A stretch of DNA of 64,000 nucleotides. It comes from Colias croceus. Taxonomy: Eukaryota; Arthropoda; Insecta; Lepidoptera; Pieridae. A model generated the notes under the pieces. It was not told the DNA's origin, ran no database searches, and was given only the letters and a program-made list of their open reading frames with translations. The stretch covers positions 3,596,001-3,660,000 of the forward strand of contig NC_059555.1 in assembly GCF_905220415.1 (NCBI RefSeq), written 5' to 3'. Position numbers and translations under genes: made by a program. Every line of letters begins with the position of its first letter. The stretch's first letter is position 1. This document shows positions 11,895-23,100 of the stretch, piece after piece.

Positions 11895-13098
11895 GGGTTG
11901 ATGTACCACTAGTTGACCATTTAAGCGGTTTTATCTTTAGCTATATATAAAAAACGGGTTATTTGTTTTACGTTCAATGTTATTTTTGGGACACAGATAA
12001 TTGAATAGTCACTGCAACTATTGTTCTTAGTATCAATTTGATAACCTTTAAAGGTTTTATGAAAACTACTCTGAAAGTTACTTCTGCTAAAAGTACCAAT
12101 ACCTGACCACTGATCACCAATATCTGACCATCATTGCTCTAAAAGTTGACCATTTTCAAAATGGACAAAATGTCCTTCTTCGAATATTAGTTTTGTTTAA
12201 TAAATAAAAAAAGTCTGTATTTATATTGAAGTTTATTTTATTAAATGTTATAAATCATTCTTACAATACTGTTATTAATCCTTAATGACTATACCTACGT
12301 ACCATACAATCTTTTCTTCTTTCTCTTTTTCCTTCGACACCCAGTAGTCTTGCCATTTCTTGGAAGTTGTAGCAAAGGGCAAGCGTACAGTCTTCTTTTT
12401 TAACGGAGAATCAGAAGGCCATATTAAATGTTTGCCAAAAGCTGGGCTTATTTGCTGTTGCATTTTAGTTATTAAATCTACTAATTTGGGCGAAGGAGGT
12501 TCAAGGAAATGACTGACTGAAGTTTATGTTGATTCGAGATGCATTGTTGGTGTTGGAATAGGACTTAGACGGCTTATATGGTTTGTTAAATTAGGTATAT
12601 GCACAAAAAAAGCAAGTCTTTCTTAGCAAAATATAAAGAACCAAGAGCTGACCATACTGGTCAACAATAGGCGAAAAATTGTTTTTGTTGCTCCAAAAGA
12701 TAACCAGGCCGCTAAAAATCATGAAAAACTGTTCATGCCAAAAATGAAGCCGAAAGTCTATAACAGAATGGTTCAACCTAAGGGTTCAACATTATGCCTA
12801 TAAAAAGACATATAAAGAGTAATCGATTGCATTCAAGATAAATTAATATTTCCCAATCAACTCCCGATAAAAACTCTTAGTAAAAAATGTGATTACCTAC
12901 TTAATTACATCTTCGTGTTGAAAAAATGTCGATATTTCTGACCATTAGCAGCAAGGTTTGTTTTTATTTTATAGATGATGTTGCTTTATAGAAAAAACAA
13001 TAAACTATCATCTGGGGCTGCCGTATTTTCTTAATTGGCGCGTATATTTGAATTTTGGTCATGTATTGGCGCTTGGTCAGCTAGTGGTACATTGACCC
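11895..13098 (-). mobile_element. Decayed pogo/Tigger-like DNA transposon
   Basis: The 1204-bp element is flanked by TA (11893-11894 and 13099-13100). Its termini are inverted: GGGTTGATGTACCACTAG on the left, and the complement of GGGTCAATGTACCACTAG on the right. Its minus strand keeps the C-terminal part of a transposase. The TA duplication suits the pogo/Tc1-mariner group. It is internally deleted and presumably dead. Confidence 0.8.
12275..12505 (-). pseudogene. Remnant of Tigger/pogo-type transposase C-terminus
   Basis: An open minus-strand frame (12505 down to 12275) begins LEPPSPKLVDLITK and contains LIWPSDSPLKKK, RLPFATTSKKWQDYW and a lysine/glutamate-rich end. This pattern of a PSP region, a 'P(F/A)ATTSKKW' segment and a charged tail resembles the C-terminal end of Tigger/jerky-type DDE transposases. 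No DDE catalytic core remains in frame. Confidence 0.55.
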
Positions 13099-13153
13099 TA
13101 GGTAAAAGTAAGATCTGAATTTGATTCTATCGTTTCGATCTAATGACCGCCTC

Positions 13154-13243
13154 TGACATACTCATGCGTTATAAATTAATTTGTTCCACAATTTTTGAAT
13201 TGACATACTCATGCGTTATAAAATAATTTGTTCCACAATTTCA
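13154..13243. repeat. Direct tandem duplication (~42 bp)
   Basis: The segment starting GACATACTCATGCGTTATAA occurs twice in a row (13154 and 13202) with a few differences, just downstream of the pogo-like element. Confidence 0.65.
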
Positions 13244-13364
13244 TAATATTTATAAGTTTAAAAATACACCTGCATCAATGGATAATGAACATGTTGAAAA
13301 ATATGTAATAAAAGGCAACGTGTCTGTTCTATAAGGATAAGAATAACAGTATTTTATGCTAAAC

Positions 13365-13470
13365 TAGCAAACCGGGCGAACTCCGTTTCGCCACCAGAGA
13401 CACCTTTTCTTTGCTATAAACCTCACGGAGCCCGAGACCTATCCAACGTGCAACGAATGCAAAAGCGTGG
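13365..13470. repeat. Lepidopteran repeat fragment ('CCGGGCGAACTCCGTTTCGCC')
   Basis: The AAACTAGCAAACCGGGCGAACTC head is followed by decayed repeat sequence. It sits about 230 bp upstream of the ESS2 start codon, in the probable promoter region. Confidence 0.45.
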
Positions 13471-13700
13471 ATTTAAAATAAAACAAAATTGACATTCTCC
13501 TAGCCAGGCAATCTAATAATAATAAAAAAAAAAAACAAAATTGACATTGACAGCATCCAACATTGACATTTGACATTTGAGTTTTGACATTATTGTATTG
13601 GCAAATTATAGCAATTGAAACTGTGATTGGAATGCTGTGCTAAAACATACATATTATTGAAACTTATATTTAAAGTGATAAAGGGAATGTAAATTACAAA

Positions 13701-16700
13701 ATGAGTGAAAGTCCATCGCCATCTAGACCAGGGGAAGCGGCGTTAAAGAACATGCAAATATTGAAGAGTGAGAGCTCTTTGTTTAAAGTCCCTAAAGTGC
13801 CAAAAAGGAAACTCATAAAAAAAACACAAGTTTTAGATGAGGAGGATTATGTAGAGGTATGTGTGATCTTTAATTTAATTATAAACAGTTTGCGTATAGT
13901 TTTGCCATCAAAACTTAATGTTTAATAAGATCGATTTTTTTTATTTAAAGACGTCTAGAATTAAGTATAATGCACAAACATTGCTGTATCTGCACATTAT
14001 TAGTTTAAATACAAGTACTTCACAAAGTACTCAATTGTTTTAGTTTATAAATCAAGCTTCGCTTGATACAGTGTGGTTTAATATGTTGTAATAATAGGTT
14101 TGTTTTTTGTGTTTGTGTTTACTTGTTATGTTTTATAAAAATTACCTTATTACATCTTAAGACATCATGCTGGTTTTATATCATTCACTGAAACTGATAA
14201 ATTTCAACAAAAAAATAACAAATAAATACCAATTGATAATAATATAGTATAAAAGAAAGTAGCTTTCTCTGTCCCTATGTCCCTTTGTATGCTTAAATCT
14301 TTGAAACTACGCAACAGATTTTGATGCGGTTTTTTTTAATAGATAAGAGTGATTCAAGAGGAAGGTTTTAGTATATAATTTATTAGGTTTTCGACAAAGT
14401 GGACGAAGCCGCGGGCGGTAAGCTAGTACATATTATATTATGTAAGTTTTAAAAGTGAATCATGTATTTTTTCTAATTTGTCTCCAGGGTATATCAAAAA
14501 TAATTCAAAGAGATTTCTTTCCTGATTTGGAAAAGCTGAAGGCTCAAAATGACTTTTTGGAAGCTACTGAAAATAAAGATTATGCACGGCTCAGAGAGAT
14601 TGCAAGGAAATACAGTGGTACGAGACCACCCACCGAACCTTGTAAGTAAATTTATGAACATTTAAACCAAGAAATAGTTATACTATGTGTTCCTTTTTAC
14701 ATTTTTTGGTTTGTTTTCTTCTATCTGTAACTTCCTAACTGACCTACACAATTTTGTTTGCTCCTAAAAAAGGTCTTCTCGTTTTTGTAATGTGATTTAT
14801 TTCTGAGAAGATCTCAACTTTATTTAAACAAAGTTGATTCACCATCGTTATATTTTACAACACACAATAAACTTCTATTCTTGTTAATATTTCACTTATT
14901 ATTCTTTTAATATTTATTCAAGAGAATAATTACTATTTTTGTCTTTTCAGTTATAAATATTCTGAATATGTATAATAAATGTTTATAACGATTGCAGATA
15001 ATTCTCCAGCCACATTTGACACACCTGGTGTAGATCGACCTCCTTCACCTTCTGACGGTGGTTTGAGAACTCCCGATGTAAACTTAACAACCAAGGACTC
15101 GTGCAACGATATCACAGATAATCATAGTTTGGGTATGTATTTGTATTTTGTTGTGTTTACGTGTTTAAAATATGTATAAATTTTCGTATTCGAAAAGATG
15201 CTTAGTCACCATTGTTAGAAAAATATAGCCAATTATTTTTTTCCTTCATATTAATGTAGAATTGAAGATGTCTTTTTATCACTTAATACGAAAATTCTTA
15301 GATTTGCCTTATCACTTGCATACCTTTAGAACTGCTGGCAAATAAAAGAAACAAATATTTAGTTCAAGTAGTTAGTTATTTATTCACTCTCATAATATAT
15401 TTTAGACAATCTAATAATCCATTAACTTCCAGATTCATTTCTCGCACATCACACCAGCGAGGACAATGCAAGTTACGATAAAGTTATAGCTCTCGAGAAC
15501 AGAAAGAAGGCCGCTAAGCTGGCATCACAGTTTAACTCGGAAATATCTTCGGCAGCAATCGCTGATGCTGCACTAGCTTTGCCTTCTATAGAACAGCAGG
15601 CTGATCAGACAGAGAGACCACATGAGGTAAGTCGTTATTTTTTTTTAGTTTTACTATACCAAGTGAAGACAACATATTCTACAACAAAAAAAAGTGTGTG
15701 CCACGCATGCGTGTCAGAAGTTCTTTGGCAAGATTAAAAGATACGCGTGGCCTTACACTTATTGCCATGACGCCTTGAACTTTTCTCTCAAAAGAAGTCA
15801 CCATCATCATAATCTCTACAGCTCAACGCTGTTCTTATTTTATAAGTGGTAAAACTTAAAACAAATTAGTCGGTACAATATTTAGTCGGAAATAGTTAAA
15901 CTTCCGCTAAATGCGTAGAAAAACTGTATAGCATTTTTAATTTTTACGAAAATTATATGCGCAAAATTTTATTTAACTTTCCTAACGTGAAAATGTCTTT
16001 CAGTTGGACACATGGCGGTATCGAGCGAAAAACTATATTATGTATGTGCCTGATGGGGCGGAATCCCAGGTTCCGAGTGCGAAGCCCGAGCTACAGCATC
16101 ACAATACGCGACTTCAAGTTCAACCATTTGATTATGCTAAAAATAAGGAGACTATAAGCGCTATTGCGAGATCTCAAGTAAGCTACAAACTATTTTATGA
16201 TTGTTTATTTATTTATTTGTAAATTCTTAAGAAATCTACATTGTCTTCAGAATAAACTTTATTTACGAAAGTTATATTGATAAAACTATTTATATTATAT
16301 TTGTGGAGTGAATAGTAAAACTATCTGATAATTCATGCTGATTTTTTTTATATTATATTTGATGGATAGAAAAGTATCAATAATTTTTCATTTCCCTTTA
16401 AAAACAAAGCTTGTTTCTTGTCACAAGTATTTATGTCATGCATTATTTTTATTTTTTAGGATGCTCACGACAAGGGTAAAATCGGTGTAGATGGTGTAAG
16501 CATATCGGGAGAGAAAACAACTGGGCAGTACGATTTCGTGGCCACGCCCTCTCCAAGACCTGGTGATGGCCCTGATGAATCTCCCTTGATGACGTGGGGA
16601 GAGATCGAGGGTACACCCTTTAGATTGGATGGTGGTGACACTCCGTTGCCTGCGTGAGTATTTCTTAAATTTGATTTATTAAAAAAATATTTTAGTGGTG

Positions 16701-18137
16701 TCCATATTTTCATGGTAAACTTATTGATATATCTATAGACTTTGTTTTATTTTACAAAATATATTATAATATTTTTAATATAGTAAGCAAATCAAATAAG
16801 AACGACTTTAGATTTAAAGTTTATTAAAAATAAATTCACGGTCATGATATAACATACTATGATGCACAATGCACTGAGAGTCTAGTTGTTTATAGTGCTT
16901 CAATATCAAATGGTTATAATATTCTTGGTGAGTTGTTTCTGTTTAAATGGTGAAATTTATTATGGACTAGCTGATCCAACAGACGTTGTCCTGCCTTCGC
17001 GGAAATTATCAAACCCGTAAACTTTATATTATGGTCGTTATGTTTTCGCATTTTCATAATTTTTTGGCGCAAAATTTCTTGAGTTTTTTTTTTTCATTAG
17101 ATCCTTCTCCTGATAATAATTAACATAATTTTAAAAAATTACTAAAGTTAGCTTTTAAGTTAAGTACGTGACTTATAATTTTGACATTAATGGATCTCTG
17201 TCATCTAATGGTTTAAATTTTAAAATAAATTAATAAATAAAAATAAGAAATATCGAGTCGATCCAACCAAGGGAAATAGGGATTCATTTTTATTTATTGT
17301 GGATAATTACCGCAGTGTGGGCGCGGGTGCCGCGTACCGTATCCTCGAGGGGGGAGCTCGTGAGCGGCTCGCGATGCAGCTCGCGGAGCGCGTGGCGCGC
17401 CGCCGCCGGCCCACCACGCCTAGGTGTACTCCTACACCACAGAGGTAATATACGATACACTTACACCTACACTTACACTTACACCTACACTTTCACTTAC
17501 ACCTACACTCACACTTACACCTACACCCTGTATCTTTATGCGTACACGTACCTCTGCCAGGTATAGGTAAACCAATTTCCTGATAAATTCTCACGTATCG
17601 TGTACACTACCCTGACTATTGCATTGGGAAGAGGTAAAATCGATATAAAAATATATGTAACACATATAAAATGACTTTCGCTTTTATAATATTGACAGGA
17701 ATGTTGTCCATATATTTTTATAATTGCAGCAATACTGCTTATAATTGCAACAACTTGTACCTTTGAGTACAGGAACCTAATATATTTCAAATCTTATTCA
17801 CTTAAAAATATTTCATTTCGTTCGTATCTAATGAGACTAATTTAAAATTTTCATCAGTTTCAGAACGAACACGGAGCGGCTAGCAAGCATGTCACCAGCG
17901 GCAAGGAAATTGGCGGCAAAACACTTACTGTCACCTCGTTTGAAACTCACTCCCAACGATATGGGTATCACACATACATTACCCAAAACACCAACACCCC
18001 AAAGGCAATTGGTTGCCACACCTAATAAAACATCTACCACAGACAACACAAGCACAGATAACAATCTAACAGATAATCTATTACAAATTAATGTGGCAAA
18101 GAGAACGCGATTAAAAGCTCAAGACTTCTTCGTTTAG
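13701..18137 (+). CDS. ESS2: Splicing factor ESS-2 homolog (DGCR14 family)
   Basis: Eight exons (13701-13856, 14488-14641, 14998-15132, 15433-15626, 16004-16177, 16460-16653, 17316-17444, 17864-18137) join in phase into 469 residues, close to the human protein (476). Family landmarks: VLDEEDYVEGISKIIQRDFF across exons 1-2; the SFLAHHTSEDNASYD segment; WRYRAKNYIMYVPDG in exon 5; MTWGEIEGTPFRLDGGDTPLP in exon 6; a basic helix ERLAMQLAERVARRRR in exon 7; TERLASMSPAARKLAAKHL in exon 8. ESS2 is a nuclear protein associated with the late (C complex) spliceosome; no catalytic residues are expected. Exon 7 is strikingly GC-rich compared with the rest, and its intron begins with an ACACYT minisatellite. 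The start is the first ATG in frame with the conserved N-terminus. Confidence 0.95.
14243..14428 (+). repeat. Lepidopteran interspersed repeat, 'CTGTCCCTATGTCC' type
   Basis: The sequence runs from GTAGCTTTCTCTGTCCCTATGTCC to GACGAAGCCGCGGGCGGTAAGCTAGTA in ESS2 intron 1. Related copies are at 37039-37165 and, decayed and reversed, near 44995-45080. Confidence 0.6.
16968..17290 (-). repeat. Lepidopteran interspersed repeat ('CTAGCTGATCCAACAGACGTTGTCC')
   Basis: This lies in ESS2 intron 6. It begins ACTAGCTGATCCAACAGACG and ends near a GTCGATCCAACCAAG string. It is non-coding and recognised by its head sequence, common in moth genomes. Confidence 0.5.
17455..17530 (+). repeat. ACACYT minisatellite in ESS2 intron 7
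   Basis: About twelve tandem six-base units (ACACTT, ACACCT, with minor variants) begin about 10 bp after the exon-7 donor. Both strands stay open, which explains the long artificial frame reading through it. Confidence 0.8.
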
Positions 18138-18242
18138 TAATAATTATATTGTATTAAAATTAATTAAGACGCTTGATAACTTATGATTAAATGTGATGAT
18201 GAGTCCAAACAGGTTTTTATTTTAATACATAAAGGTGCTATT

Positions 18243-18280
18243 CACGGAGTAAATACAAAGTACTTTGTATTTACTCCGTG
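18243..18280. repeat. 38-bp perfect palindrome flanked by CTATT
   Basis: CACGGAGTAAATACAAAGT is followed directly by its exact reverse complement. CTATT lies on both sides (18238-18242 and 18281-18285). It lies in the ESS2 3' UTR and would form a strong hairpin in RNA. Confidence 0.75.
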
Positions 18281-18569
18281 CTATTATAATATGGTAATGA
18301 AAGAGATTGTATTGTGTCAATAATTGTCATCATTTATTTTTTGTAACAAACTTGAAAAAATGTTTAATATATTGTAATTAAAATACTATATAGTCTCGTA
18401 AATTTAATTTATGATTCCAGTTGTATACAATAGATGCGTTACGCAACAATGTATATTAACTTTAAATGTCACATTTTATTGCTTATTGTATTTTTTAAAT
18501 ACATAACTGTATTAGCCTATCAAGTTATATAACTTTTAAACCTTGTATATCCTCTATTTTTACGTTTTC

Positions 18570-18575
18570 AATAAA
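18570..18575 (+). terminator. AATAAA polyadenylation signal for ESS2
   Basis: AATAAA lies about 430 bp after the ESS2 stop codon, with a second AATAAA overlap just downstream. It is the best-placed signal before the next repeat element. Confidence 0.5.
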
Positions 18576-18639
18576 TATAAATAATAAAATCTCATTCGTC
18601 AAGTATAATGTCAATGTCTTAATACAGGTTAAAAACAAT

Positions 18640-19489
18640 GGTATAGGTCTACCAGAATCTGATGGCATATTTATATTTAATAAATAAAAGATTTTCATGT
18701 GGCAACTTATTTGACAACTATCAAATTGTTTGTCAAATTATTTGTCTTTTTTGCAGTTGATAAATAATTTTTAGGATTTTGTCTAAAAAATCTTCGAAAA
18801 TGTCGAAAAAGCCGCTGTGATCACAAGCAAGAGGTGTGGTTTATAATGTGTATACAAAAATATTTGATGAAGAAGGGTCAAACACATCACAATTTTCAAT
18901 TTAAAAGATTTTATTGGTAAATTGGACTTACCGGCTTTGATACTTTCAATTAAAAAATATTATATGTAGGTAACTAAAATATTGTTTGTTGATTGGAATA
19001 TAATTTTATGAAAACTTATTACAGGAGTTTCCAATACGGCTATTCGTCAAGTCCAAGCTGTCCAAGTCAATTTTATAGTGTGTGTATCCGTTAATACTTA
19101 CGAAAATAAACATAGTTTTATTTTATTTTTATTTTATTTTATAAAAAATTATAAGCAGTCTAGTTTTCTATCGATATACAGCGATATTTTCACATGGCAC
19201 ATGATAATGAACATACAAATATAGGTATGTGTAAATAATAATATGTAGGTATTACCTGTATAAAAGTAATATGTATATTATATATTATGTAAGTAATTGT
19301 ACCTACATAATATTAAGTGGATATCTCATTATTAAGTACAGTATTGTCCACTTATGTAATGTGACTAATGATATTGAGAACAAACTAAAAAATAAGCAGT
19401 ATCAAGATCGTTCAGTCCATTTTCCCTAGGGTTGCACACTCAAAATTTTGATTTCCCTAATTGCCATCAGATTCTGGTTTACCTATAAC
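18640..19489 (+). mobile_element. TIR element with remnant transposase-like N-terminus, copy 1
   Basis: The ends are 26-bp inverted repeats matching at 23 positions (18640-18665, GGTATAGGTCTACCAGAATC..., and 19464-19489). Inside, near 18800, a broken frame starts MSKKPL, stops, then continues SQARGVVYNVYTKIFDEEG. This resembles the N-terminal start of some insect transposases. A second, end-eroded copy lies at 50755-51550. Confidence 0.65.
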
Positions 19490-20151
19490 ACTGAGCTTAG
19501 ATTAGAATAGCTAGATTTCCTATGACTGATTCCATCATAATATCATAAATATACAGCAATAATTTAAAACGTATCAAAAATATAAAATAATAAGTAATAT
19601 AAATCATAGTTATCCATATTGAATATAGATACCATCGTCGCATAAAAATATTCACAGCATATCTGAGGGATATCTATTGCTATCTCTCTTTATCTTATAA
19701 CATTAATTCAAAAGAGAGAATCGACGTCTAAATTACGTCATACCTGAAACTTAAAGCTTACAACTTTTATAATATTTGAGCATTTACCAATTTGTATAAT
19801 TGAAGGGAACATAAACAGATAAAGGTATCAAAATAAATTACAATATTAAACGCTACGCAGATACTAGTTAATATATAAAACTAATACGTACCTATAAATT
19901 TGTCTAACAATAAATAAAACTTTATTGTCTATTGATTATGATTAACATTATTATTTTAAAAATATAAATTGGTCCCATTATCATGGTTGTTATGTCTAAA
20001 GTTACATTAATAATCTCAATCGTATTAACATATTTGAATATCGAGTCTGTATAATTTCCAAAAGCTAAAATTACTTTTGCATATATATTTGACTAATATT
20101 AACAGCCTGTGTGGAATAGTATTACTAATTATTAAATACTCGATTGCGTAA

Positions 20152-23100
20152 TTAGAAAGATAAAATTTCCTTATACCACGGTAGGGGAGGCTTTGGTTTC
20201 AAATATTCGCTATTGGGCTTCAATTCTGTGTTATCTATCGGATCTTCTTCGAAGATATTGACGAAGGACGCGAAGAAACCAAATCTGAAGAAAGCTAAGT
20301 ACGGGAAGTATTTCATGAGGAGAATACTGAACCTGAAGTTCAAGTTGAAATACCAACGTCCTAACCACGTGCTGTAAATGTACCCCAGAATTGCATTGAA
20401 CGCCATTTTACGTCTTGCCCCAAAATTCAAGCTCTTGTACTCTGGCACAGACTCCATTTTGTCGTAGTCGTGTAGGTAAAGGAGACGCTTTGAACGGCAA
20501 GTACCTTCAACGAGTGGTTCTGGTATTAATGCATTGACTTCCACGCCTGAAAATATAATGAAAAAAAAAATGGATGTTGGGCAATTTAATACGTTCCTAT
20601 TTTTAATGGTAACATTTGCATTACCTTCAATTGTTTCAAAAATAAATATTATCCACATACAAAAAGTTTTTCTCTATTTAAAATAAATGTTAAGGAAGAA
20701 TTTAAATTGACTTTTAAATTCTGCAATTTTAGACAGATGCGTGGCAATAGTATTGATGTAAAATAACGACGATCGATGATTTGCATAAATAACTTACCCG
20801 TGTCTTCAGGTTTGCCCTTTAAAAGAGTTCTCAGGCGATTTTGGAAGGTGTATCTATCGCTTTCATTATAAACATAGCCTGGTACATCTGCCATATATTT
20901 TGTCCAGTACATCAAGCCGTCCACATCTATTGACGGGTTCACACACCACAAGCCGTCCAACATTGCTCTGGCCATGTGCTCGAAATATTCTGGAACATTC
21001 TCCAAGCAAGGAGTGAATACTCGCTCGAGCAAAATCTGGCACACCTGGCGGGTTTCTTCGAAAGTTGGTCGGCAAATGTTGTATCTGCATAAAGAATTTA
21101 TTTATTCGATTTCATACAATTCGGAATATAAATTTTATGATATAACTAGCTGTGCCGCGTGGTTTCATCCGCAGCACGACACGTGGAAAAAAATAAGTAA
21201 GTATAATATATTCTATAGCTCGTGTGTTATTCTTATGTATAACCTATATTAATTTTCTTTCTTCCAAATCGAACCCGCATTTTTTCGTGAAAGATTAACA
21301 AACAAATAAATCGAATTTATAATATCATTAGTGATTATCATGTTAGAAATTTACTTACTTATCTTCCAAGCCAATGAGATGACCAATAGTCCTCCAGAAA
21401 TGATTATATGCTTCCCAGTCCCCAGCCTCCATTTGTCTTATTCCGAATTTATCAGGTTTCAACATAGAAGGGCCGATGAAGCCAAACTGTGTAAGGGCCA
21501 AGTCCCTTTGCGACACAGTCCCTAGGCCTTTGGATTTTGCACCTAACCCGGCCTTTATATGTCGTACGCGTACAGTAAATAGCGATTTCCAGGATCTGAA
21601 AGATATTTATTTATAATTAAAAATAAAGAGCATGATGTTCGTTTTAAATTACAAATAAATGCAGAAGTATCAGTGTAACTAGGTAGAATTTAAGTTTATT
21701 AGTTGACATATATATATGAGATCAATAAAATATAAAAGTATTAGGTATATTACCTAAGTGTAGAGGCTGTGGTAGAGGTAATGAGAGTAGTTTCTGCATT
21801 TTAAAAGGAACCGTCTCAGTATTTTAACTAAGTATTTGCACTTACATGCTGCCTGGTTTCAAGTCATATTCGAACCAAGACTGTGTATGAAGTACTGTAG
21901 AGAGGTATCTTCGATACGATGTGAACACAGAATTCGACCTTCGTGTACTAATAAGGACTTTTAGTATGGAAGGCACGGCGAATACCATCACCAATCCAAG
22001 CAGCATAGATGAGCTGAATTGGAAGCAATGGTCCCAGTAGAATCGGCGTGCTCTAGAAAGAAGAGCACAAATTAATTCATTTTCTATTTCTCAATAAAAT
22101 GATTATATTAATGGATATTTAAAGTACCTATCTATAATATTTTCCTTACAGAGCATATAACTTTCCGACAGGCGAGTACCGGTCGAGGATCCTCCCTTTT
22201 TCATTGGAGGAATTCCACCTTCCTTCCTCCACATAAGGCAAAGTTAAAATGTTTTAACTATATATCAATAAACTTACTGATTGAACTTTTTTTCGTCGTA
22301 CCATTCTGGTAAACTCATGTCAAGTTCCTCTGGCTTCTGAGTGTCCGAGGGCTGCTCGGTGGCCTCTTTTGTAAACAGCCCATCGATAAATTTTTCAACT
22401 GAAAAAATAATATTGATTAGTTAACTCCTCACTTCTCGGATTGTAATTTTTTATGTACCTAAATATTAATCATCAAAAAAATTAATTTTATATTTACCTA
22501 AAAATCAAGCTTACGTGATAAAGTTTATAATTGTATCGATTATTCCGTTATAGATAGGTATAGATAGATTACAACATGACTTATCTAAAAGTTTATCCTT
22601 AGATACTAATTTAAAATTATATTTGAAACTAGCTTTCGCCCGCGACTCCGTCCGCGCGGATGTCGGTTTATAAAACTGAAAACTAAAGATTTATTTTTAT
22701 TCCACGTATTTTTCCAGGATAAACAGTATCCCATTTTATGCCCAGGATAATAAAGTATAATAATTATACCAAGTTTCTTTGAAATCGAACCATTCGTTTT
22801 CACGTGATGCTTGAACATACAGACACTAGACAGACAAATTTTTTTTTAATCACAGGTAGGTATTTGGGTTTGGTCCAGTAACACCCCGTGCTTTTTATTT
22901 TTTTCAATATTTTCAATGTACAGAATTGACCCTTCTACAGATTTATTATATGTATAGATCTATAGTTTTTGAATTTTGGCTCCACTTGTTTCAGATATTC
23001 ATTAGTTAGGTACCTATTATATGTACGTAATAACTTAAAAAAATAATTAAAAAGCATAAAAAAGTCAACCTGGACGGAGCCAGGGCGAGCAGTTTGTTTT

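Noticed and set aside
17297..17566. Long open frame across ESS2 exon 7 and the minisatellite
   Set aside because: It is in the wrong frame for the conserved protein and is produced by the ACACYT repeat.
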